Positions 58,268 through 64,000 of a stretch of 64,000 bases of DNA are shown piece after piece. The translations under genes and the position numbers were made by a program. This DNA is from Tahibacter harae (GTDB taxonomy: Bacteria; Pseudomonadota; Gammaproteobacteria; Xanthomonadales; Rhodanobacteraceae). Each line of letters begins with the position of its first letter. Position 1 is the stretch's first letter. The notes under the pieces were generated by a model. The model searched no databases and had not been told where the DNA came from. It saw only the letters and a list, made by a program, of their open reading frames with translations. Location of the stretch: contig NZ_JANFQO010000025.1 in NCBI RefSeq assembly GCF_024437735.1, positions 1-64,000 of the forward strand. Reading direction: 5' to 3'.

Positions 58268-59086
58268 ATGTCCCGTATTTCCGACCGTTTCGCCTCGCTG
58301 CACGCCGCCCGCCGCCCCGGGCTGATTCCGTTCATCACCGCCGGCGATCCGCTGCCCGGTGCCACGGTCGCGGTCATGCACGCCCTGGTCGAGGCCGGCG
58401 CCGACCTGATCGAACTGGGCGTGCCGTTTTCCGATCCCATGGCCGACGGCCCGGTGATCCAGCACGCCAGCGAGCGCGCCCTGGCCCAGGGCGTGGGCCT
58501 GGCGCAGATCCTCGGCTGGGTGCGTGAATTCCGCACCCGCGACACCGCCACGCCGGTGGTGCTGATGGGGTATCTCAACCCGGTGGAGATCCACGGCGTG
58601 CAGCGCTTCGCCGCCGAGGCGGTCGAAGCCGGGGTCGACGGCGTGCTGCTGGTGGACTGCCCCGTCGAGGAAATCGCCACCGCGCGGCCCTTGCGCGAAG
58701 CCGGCCTGGATCAGATATTCCTGGCCGCGCCGACCACCGATCCGGCGCGGCTGGAGAAAGTCTGCGCCGCGGCCCAGGGTTTCCTGTACTACGTGTCCTT
58801 TGCCGGCATCACCGGCGCAGGCCATCTGAGCACCGAGGCGGTGCGCGAGCGCGTGGGCCAGATCCGCCGCCTGGCGCGCACGCCGGTCGCGGTCGGCTTC
58901 GGGGTCAAGGATGCGGCCTCGGCCGCGGCCATCGCCCAGTTCGCCGATGCAGTCGTGATCGGCAGCGCCCTGGTCGATACACTGGCCCACAGTGCCGATG
59001 CCGCCGAGGCGGTACGGCGCGCGGGCGCGTTCCTCGCTCCCATCCGCGCCGCGCTGGACGCGCTGCGCACAGGTCATGCCGCGTAA
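58268..59086 (+). CDS. trpA: Tryptophan synthase alpha subunit
   Basis: This subunit releases indole from indole-3-glycerol phosphate. The 272-residue TIM barrel has catalytic Glu49 ([11 protein letters not shown]) and Asp60 (MADGPVIQ), the family signature, and the phosphate loop [10 protein letters not shown] 58268 is preferred over an in-frame TTG at 58262. The tryptophan genes here coexist with a tryptophan-degradation route elsewhere in the window. Confidence 0.97.
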   Translation: MSRISDRFASLHAARRPGLIPFITAGDPLPGATVAVMHALVEAGADLIELGVPFSDPMADGPVIQHASERALAQGVGLAQILGWVREFRTRDTATPVVLMGYLNPVEIHGVQRFAAEAVEAGVDGVLLVDCPVEEIATARPLREAGLDQIFLAAPTTDPARLEKVCAAAQGFLYYVSFAGITGAGHLSTEAVRERVGQIRRLARTPVAVGFGVKDAASAAAIAQFADAVVIGSALVDTLAHSADAAEAVRRAGAFLAPIRAALDALRTGHAA

Positions 59087-59195
59087 GCGCGAGCGCGGAC
59101 CTGCAGAACCCGAGGCGCCGCCGGCGGCGGCGCCTTCGCTTGAATCGACCGGGGCGGCGCCGCAGCCGCCCGCGGAAACCGGAGAGGTTGGTGAC

Positions 59196-60086
59196 ATGAG
59201 TTGGCTATCCAAACTGATGCCGTCGCGCATCCGCACCCAGGGCACCGCGGCCAAGGGCAAGGTGCCCGAGGGCGTCTGGGAAAAATGCGAAGGCTGCGCG
59301 GCCGTGCTGTACCGGCCCGAGCTGGAGCGCAATCTCGAAGTCTGCCCGCAGTGCGGCCACCACCATGCGATACGTGCGCGCAAGCGCCTGCTCGCGTTCT
59401 TCGACGAAGCCTCGACCGAGGAACTGTTCGCCGAGCTGGAACCGGTGGACGCGCTCAAGTTCAAGGATTCCAAGAAGTACAAGGACCGCATCGTCGCCGC
59501 GCAGAAGCAGACCGGCGAGAAGGACGCGATGATTGCCATGCGCGGCCTGCTCAAGGGCCGTCCGCTGGTCGCCGTCGCCTTCGACTTCAGCTACATGGGC
59601 GGCTCCATGGGCTCGGTGGTCGGCGAGAAATTTACCCGCGCGGCGGAACGTGCCCTGGCCGACCGCACGCCGCTGGTGTGCTGGTCGGCGACCGGCGGTG
59701 CGCGCATGCAGGAAGGCCTGTTCTCGCTGATGCAGATGGCCAAGACCTCGGCTGCGCTGGCGCGGCTGCGCGCGGCCGGCCTGCCGTATATCTCGGTGCT
59801 GACTCATCCGACCACGGGCGGCGTGTCCGCCAGCCTGGGCATGCTGGGCGATCTGAACGTGGCCGAGCCCAAGGCGCTGATCGGCTTCGCCGGCCCGCGC
59901 GTGATCGAGCAGACCGTGCGCGAGACCTTGCCGGAAGGCTTCCAGCGTTCCGAATTCCTGGTCGAACACGGTGCGGTCGATCTCATCGTCGATCGCCGCG
60001 AGACACGCAACAAGCTGGCCGACATTCTCGCCCTGCTGATGCGCCAGCCGCGCCATCCCGCCGCCACGGCCGGAGCCGCGGCCTGA
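59196..60086 (+). CDS. accD: Acetyl-CoA carboxylase carboxyltransferase beta subunit
   Basis: AccD forms malonyl-CoA with AccA. The 296-residue protein has the N-terminal zinc ribbon (Cys31, 34, 50, 53: CEGC and CPQC) and the carboxyltransferase core ([23 protein letters not shown]). ATG 59196 has GGAGAGG upstream and matches the usual MSWLxKLxPSRI start. A longer start at ATG 59076 overlapping trpA would add a 40-residue disordered tail and cannot be excluded. Confidence 0.96.
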   Translation: MSWLSKLMPSRIRTQGTAAKGKVPEGVWEKCEGCAAVLYRPELERNLEVCPQCGHHHAIRARKRLLAFFDEASTEELFAELEPVDALKFKDSKKYKDRIVAAQKQTGEKDAMIAMRGLLKGRPLVAVAFDFSYMGGSMGSVVGEKFTRAAERALADRTPLVCWSATGGARMQEGLFSLMQMAKTSAALARLRAAGLPYISVLTHPTTGGVSASLGMLGDLNVAEPKALIGFAGPRVIEQTVRETLPEGFQRSEFLVEHGAVDLIVDRRETRNKLADILALLMRQPRHPAATAGAAA

Positions 60087-61396
60087 GCGCGGCCCCGCCG
60101 GCTGCGGGCATCGCGCCGCGCAGCCTGCAGGACTGGCTGGATTACCAGCTCGGCGTACATCTGCGCGGCGTCGACCTGGGCCTGGAGCGGGTCGGCGAAG
60201 TCTGGCGCCGGCTGGGCGCGCCGCGGCCGGCGCCGCTGGTGGTCACCGTCGCCGGCACCAATGGCAAGGGTTCCACCGTCGCCTTCCTGCAGGCGATCCT
60301 GCGCGCCGGCGGCCTGCGCTGCGGCGCGTATACCTCGCCGCATATCCTGCGCTACAACGAGCGCGTGCGGATCGATGGCGCCGAGGCTGGCGACGCCGCG
60401 CTGATCGCCGCGTTCGAGCGCATCGAACAGGCGCGCGGCTCTGTCCCACTGACCTATTTCGAGTTCGGCACGCTCGCCGTGCTGCTGGTATTCGCCGAGG
60501 CCGGGCTGGATGTGGCCGTGCTTGAAGTCGGCCTGGGCGGGCGGCTGGACGCGGTCAACCTGATCGACGCGGATGCGGCCATCGTCACCGGCATCGCGCT
60601 GGACCACCAGGACTGGCTGGGCAGCGATCGCGACAGCATAGGCCGCGAAAAAGCCGGCGTGGCACGGCCGGGCCGGCCGCTGGTCATCGCCGAGGCCGAT
60701 CCGCCCGCGGGCCTGCTGGCCGCGGCGCAGGAACACGGCGCGCGGCTGCTGCGTGCCGGCATCGATTATCGCTACGAAATGCATGGGCAAGGCTGGCACT
60801 GGCAAGGTGCGGACCTGTCGCTGCAACTGCCCCTGCCGCGCCTGGCCGCGGCCTGCCAGCCCGGCAACGCGGCGGCGGCCATCGCCGCGCTGCACAGTCT
60901 TGCGCCGCGCCTGCGCCTGCCGGCGCAGGCCTATGCCGACGGCGTCGCCGCGGCGGCGGTGCGTGCGCGGCTGCAGCGCATCGCGCTGGGGCAGGGCGAA
61001 CTGGTGATCGACGTGGCACACAACCCGCAGGCCGCCGCGGTGCTGGCCGAGTGGCTGGCGCGCCAGCCGCGCACGCGCACGCGCGCCGTGTTCGGCGCGC
61101 TCAGCGACAAGGACGTGGCCGGCATGCTGCAGCCGCTGCAGCCGCATATCGACGAATGGCATCTGGTCGACCTGGCCCGGGAGACCGAGCGCGGCCGCGA
61201 CCTGCTCGCGCTGGACATGGATCTCGCCGCCGCCCTGGGCCCGGTGCGGCGCAGCTGCTGGGCCACTGTCGCGGCGGCGCTGGACAGGCTGGCGTCCGAT
61301 CTGGCGGCCGGCGAACGCATCCTCGCCTTCGGCTCCTTCTACATCGCCGCGGCCGCGCTGCGCTGGGCGGAGCAGGCCGGCATCGTGACCGAGTGA
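60083..61396 (+). CDS. folC: Folylpolyglutamate/dihydrofolate synthase, apparent CTG start
   Basis: FolC makes dihydrofolate and adds glutamates to folates. The protein carries the P-loop [31 protein letters not shown], the [13 protein letters not shown] motif and the C-terminal domain with [11 protein letters not shown]. No ATG, GTG or TTG lies between the end of accD and the conserved start (SLQDWLDYQ). CTG 60083 overlaps the accD stop as CTGA and has GGAG seven bases upstream, so I take it as the start (437 residues). A sequence error or an upstream start inside accD is the alternative. Confidence 0.9.
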   Translation: MSAAPPAAGIAPRSLQDWLDYQLGVHLRGVDLGLERVGEVWRRLGAPRPAPLVVTVAGTNGKGSTVAFLQAILRAGGLRCGAYTSPHILRYNERVRIDGAEAGDAALIAAFERIEQARGSVPLTYFEFGTLAVLLVFAEAGLDVAVLEVGLGGRLDAVNLIDADAAIVTGIALDHQDWLGSDRDSIGREKAGVARPGRPLVIAEADPPAGLLAAAQEHGARLLRAGIDYRYEMHGQGWHWQGADLSLQLPLPRLAAACQPGNAAAAIAALHSLAPRLRLPAQAYADGVAAAAVRARLQRIALGQGELVIDVAHNPQAAAVLAEWLARQPRTRTRAVFGALSDKDVAGMLQPLQPHIDEWHLVDLARETERGRDLLALDMDLAAALGPVRRSCWATVAAALDRLASDLAAGERILAFGSFYIAAAALRWAEQAGIVTE

Positions 61397-61404
61397 AAAA
61401 CGCG

Positions 61405-61435
61405 CTGACGGGCCTGTTGCTCCGGCGCGTATAAT
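61405..61435 (+). promoter_or_regulatory. Candidate promoter of the dedD-cvpA-purF genes
   Basis: A perfect TATAAT (61430-61435, context GCGTATAATCCCACC) lies 29 bases before the SPOR gene start, with CTGACG (61405-61410) as a loose -35 at 19 bases. TGGAGG provides the ribosome-binding site. Confidence 0.5.
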
Positions 61436-61464
61436 CCCACCGTTGATCTGGAGGCCGCCTGGCT

Positions 61465-62400
61465 ATGGATTCCGCATTGAAGCAGCGTCTCATCGGTGCC
61501 GCCGTCTTGATCGCCCTGGCGGTGATCTTCGTGCCCATGTTCCTTTCCGGCACGCCGCCCAAGACCGACACGGTGACCGAGAATCTCAGCATTCCGCCGG
61601 CGCCCGAACGCGAATTCCAGACCCGCGTGGTGCCCGCCGCCGGCGGCAAGTCCACCATCCCCGAACACGTGCCCGCGGCCGGCAGCGACGACAAGGTCGC
61701 GACGGTGGAAGCCGGCCCGAACCCGCGCGTGGAAGTTCCCTATCCGCAGCAGGGCGCGCAGCCGCAGGCCACGCCCGCCGCGCCAGCCAAGCCGACCACG
61801 GTCGCCACGGCCAAGCCGGTCGAAGCGGCGCCTGCCAAGCCCGCGCCCGAGCGCGCCGCACCCGCAGCCAGCCCGACCGGCCGCTACGCCGTGCACCTGG
61901 GTGTGTTCGCCAATGCCGCCAATGCCGATGCGCTGATTGCCAGCGCACGCAAGCAGGGCCTCAGCGCCTATGCCGAAACCGCCGATGTCGACGGCAAGCC
62001 CGCCACCCGCGTGCGCCTGGGGCCGTACGAGGACCGCAGCACCGCCGAAGCGGCGCGCCTGAAACTGCAGAAGGCCGATGCCAAGCTCAAGGGCAGCGTG
62101 GTCGAGATCGCCCTGGCCCAGCCCCGGCAGGACGCGCCGGCCGCGGCGCTGCCGGCCAACCGCGCCGGCGGCTGGGCGGTGCAGCTGGGTGCCTTCAAGT
62201 CCCAGGACGAGGCCAACAAGCTGCTGGCCCGCGCCAAGGGCGCGGGTTTCCCCAGCTTCGTCGACAGCACCGGCCAGGGCGCGGACAAGCTCTGGCGCGT
62301 GCGCCTGGGGCCCGAGCCCGATCGCGCCGGCACGGAGAAACTGCGCGACCAGGTCAAACAGAAGCTCGCCATCACGGGCATGATCGTGACGGTTCCGTAG
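61465..62400 (+). CDS. dedD: DedD-like SPOR domain cell-division protein
   Basis: The 311-residue bitopic protein has an N-terminal helix (LIGAAVLIALAVIFVPMFL), a Pro/Ala-rich periplasmic linker and two SPOR domains (about 139-213 and 234-310: GRYAVHLGVFANAANA and GGWAVQLGAFKSQDEA). SPOR domains bind denuded glycan at the septum. DedD in E. coli has one SPOR domain, so two is a variation seen in Lysobacterales. The cvpA-purF context matches the dedD locus. Confidence 0.9.
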   Translation: MDSALKQRLIGAAVLIALAVIFVPMFLSGTPPKTDTVTENLSIPPAPEREFQTRVVPAAGGKSTIPEHVPAAGSDDKVATVEAGPNPRVEVPYPQQGAQPQATPAAPAKPTTVATAKPVEAAPAKPAPERAAPAASPTGRYAVHLGVFANAANADALIASARKQGLSAYAETADVDGKPATRVRLGPYEDRSTAEAARLKLQKADAKLKGSVVEIALAQPRQDAPAAALPANRAGGWAVQLGAFKSQDEANKLLARAKGAGFPSFVDSTGQGADKLWRVRLGPEPDRAGTEKLRDQVKQKLAITGMIVTVP

Positions 62401-62494
62401 TGCCGCAGTACCGCGCCAGCGTGAAAGCTCCCGACAGCCGGGCCTGTGCGCCGGCGCGGCACCGGGCCAGCCTTGCAGCCGAGCCGCGCCTGCC

Positions 62495-63178
62495 GTGAAC
62501 TGGGCCGATTATTTCATCCTCGGCGTGCTCGGCCTGTCCGTGCTGATCGGCCTGTGGCGCGGCCTGATCGCGGAGGTAATGGCCCTGGTGTGCTGGGCCG
62601 CCTCGTTCTGGGTGGCCTGGCTGTTCGGCGACAAGCTGGCGGCGCAGTTCACCCGCGTCGAAGTGCCTTCGGTACGCCTGCTGCTGGGCTACGGCCTGTG
62701 TTTTCTCGCCGTGCTGATCGCCGGCGCGCTGGTCTCCTTCCTGCTGCGCAAACTGGTCGCCGGCAGCGGTCTCAGCGGCACCGACCGGCTGCTGGGCATG
62801 TTCTTCGGACTGGGCCGCGGCCTGCTGCTGGTGCTGATCGCGGTGCTGCTGCTGGGCTTCACGCCGCTGCCGCGCGATCCCTGGTGGCAGCAGTCGCAGC
62901 TGTTGCCGGGGTTCCGCAGCGGCGCGGAATGGCTGTCGGCGCAATTGCCCGAATCGGTGGTCAGCCACCTCGACCTGCGCGGCCTGCTGCCCTTGCCGGC
63001 GCTGCCGTTGCAGGGCCAGCCCGCAGCCCCCACTTCGGCGCCGGCGGGCCAGCCCGCTGTGCCCGGGACGGCAGTTCCGCTGCCGGCGGCTCCGGCCGCG
63101 GCAACCGGCCCGGCCAGAACACCTTCCACTCCGGCGCCGGCGGCCCAGGCCGCGGCGGCCAAGAAATCTTCCTCTTAG
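62495..63178 (+). CDS. cvpA: CvpA family membrane protein
   Basis: The 227-residue inner-membrane protein has four helices (ADYFILGVLGLSVLIGL, ALVCWAASFWVAWLF, LLLGYGLCFLAVLIAGALV, GLLLVLIAVLLLGF) and a Pro/Ala-rich tail of about 60 residues. CvpA is linked to envelope stress tolerance and colicin V production; its biochemical role is unclear. The start is GTG 62495. It lies directly before purF, as in other gammaproteobacteria. Confidence 0.93.
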   Translation: MNWADYFILGVLGLSVLIGLWRGLIAEVMALVCWAASFWVAWLFGDKLAAQFTRVEVPSVRLLLGYGLCFLAVLIAGALVSFLLRKLVAGSGLSGTDRLLGMFFGLGRGLLLVLIAVLLLGFTPLPRDPWWQQSQLLPGFRSGAEWLSAQLPESVVSHLDLRGLLPLPALPLQGQPAAPTSAPAGQPAVPGTAVPLPAAPAAATGPARTPSTPAPAAQAAAAKKSSS

Positions 63179-63191
63179 CGGTAGCGTCGTC

Positions 63192-64000
63192 ATGTGCGGA
63201 ATCATTGGAATCGTGGGTAAATCCGAGGTCGCCTCGGCCCTGTACGACGGCCTCACGGTGCTGCAGCACCGCGGCCAGGACGCCGCCGGCATAGCCACCG
63301 TCGACGGTGCGCGCCTGCGCCTGCACAAGGCGCGCGGGCTGGTGCGCGACGTGTTCCAGCGCGACGACATGCTCAAGCTGCGCGGCCGCGTCGGCATAGG
63401 CCACTGCCGCTATCCGACGGCGGGTTCGGACGATGTCGGCGAGGCGCAGCCGTTCTACGTCAACTCGCCCTATGGCATCGCGCTGGCGCACAACGGCAAC
63501 CTGGTCAATGCGGATGCGATCAGCGGCGAGCTGTTCGAGGGCGACCGCCGCCACATCAACACCAATTCGGATTCCGAGGTGCTGCTCAACGTGCTCGCGC
63601 ACGAGCTGCAGATCCAGGAGCGCATGAACCTGACCCCGGACCACCTGTTCAAGGCCGTGGCCGGCGTGCACGAGCGCGCCCGCGGCGGCTATGCGGTAGT
63701 CGCGCTGGTGCTGGGCTACGGCATCCTCGCCTTCCGCGATCCGCACGGCATACGCCCGCTGGTGCTGGGCGAGCGCGACACGCCGGACGGCAAGGAATAC
63801 GCGGTCGCTTCCGAATCGGTGGCGCTGGACATCCTCGGCTTCCGCCGTCTGCGCGACATTGAACCCGGCGAGGCCGTGCTGCTGGGCTTCGACGGCAGCC
63901 TGCATCACCGCCGCTGCGCCGAAGGCTATGCGCATACGCCGTGCATCTTCGAATACGTGTACCTGGCGCGGCCGGATTCCATGATCGAGGACGTGTCGGT
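63192..64000 (+). CDS. purF: Amidophosphoribosyltransferase, N-terminal part (runs off window)
   Basis: PurF starts purine synthesis by making phosphoribosylamine from PRPP and glutamine. The visible 269 residues are the N-terminal nucleophile glutaminase domain: Cys2 directly after the initiator Met (MCGIIGIVG, so no propeptide), VLQHRGQDAAGI, GHCRYPTAG, LAHNGNLVN and NTNSDSEV. The linker to the PRPP domain begins at FEYVYLARPDS. The gene continues past 64000. Confidence 0.97.
   Translation, partial: MCGIIGIVGKSEVASALYDGLTVLQHRGQDAAGIATVDGARLRLHKARGLVRDVFQRDDMLKLRGRVGIGHCRYPTAGSDDVGEAQPFYVNSPYGIALAHNGNLVNADAISGELFEGDRRHINTNSDSEVLLNVLAHELQIQERMNLTPDHLFKAVAGVHERARGGYAVVALVLGYGILAFRDPHGIRPLVLGERDTPDGKEYAVASESVALDILGFRRLRDIEPGEAVLLGFDGSLHHRRCAEGYAHTPCIFEYVYLARPDSMIEDVS

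Overview
The window is high-GC chromosomal DNA of a gammaproteobacterium. Gene content and order point to the order Lysobacterales (Xanthomonadales), possibly Rhodanobacteraceae. Supporting features are the core run asd-fimV-truA-trpF-trpB-trpA-accD-folC-dedD-cvpA-purF, a bacterial kynurenine (3-hydroxyanthranilate) pathway, TPR-bearing Ser/Thr kinases, and intergenic repeats of kinds common in that order. The family-level placement is inference.

Layout. 1-842: an edge fragment of an IS3-type transposase and a helicase remnant, ending at the 3' end of a tRNA-Leu(CAA) gene. 1090-3577: a sulfur amino-acid pair (thiol dioxygenase, MetX-family acyltransferase) and a TrmB-like methyltransferase. 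3749-10371: a secreted protein of unknown function followed by a compact signalling cluster (FHA-GAF protein, membrane Ser/Thr kinase with TPRs, NarL-type histidine kinase and response regulator). 10372-10999: repeat-rich spacer. 11000-18163: a complete ccmABCDEFGHI cytochrome c maturation operon on the minus strand, with overlapping or nearly abutting genes. 18242-21711: an ECF-type sigma factor translationally coupled to a second TPR Ser/Thr kinase.

21894-27182 is a tight minus-strand operon for the middle of tryptophan degradation: 3-hydroxyanthranilate dioxygenase, ACMS decarboxylase, an unknown periplasmic protein, kynureninase, kynurenine monooxygenase and a DUF3293 protein. The next steps lie at 31892-35959 (2-aminomuconate semialdehyde dehydrogenase and a RidA-type deaminase). 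They are interleaved with a beta carbonic anhydrase and a ChaN/EreA-like secreted protein. Between the two blocks are a plus-strand lipoprotein gene, a possible small-RNA unit, and a 968-residue Asp-box (BNR) exoprotein. Together the enzymes would carry kynurenine to 2-oxo-4-hexenedioate-level intermediates. Tryptophan dioxygenase and formamidase are not in this window.

36678-37915 is a gene-free repeat island. 37916-51899 holds housekeeping and conserved genes: an SDR protein, asnS, an IscA/ErpA-type Fe-S protein, a DUF4013 membrane protein, a HerA-like ATPase, mltD, psd, a SCO1/SenC protein, prmB, aroC and asd. From 52151 come fimV and, after a second repeat island (54827-55582), truA, the trpFBA genes, accD, folC, a DedD-like SPOR protein, cvpA and the start of purF, which runs off the right edge.

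The least ordinary features are: two copies of a composite repeat (a palindromic core, then a hexanucleotide tract, then a REP-like hairpin) in opposite orientation about 18 kb apart; the Asp-box exoprotein with an anchor-like C-terminal domain; two uncharacterised proteins locked into the kynurenine operon; a folC gene that seems to start at CTG; and a candidate small RNA near 28.1 kb.
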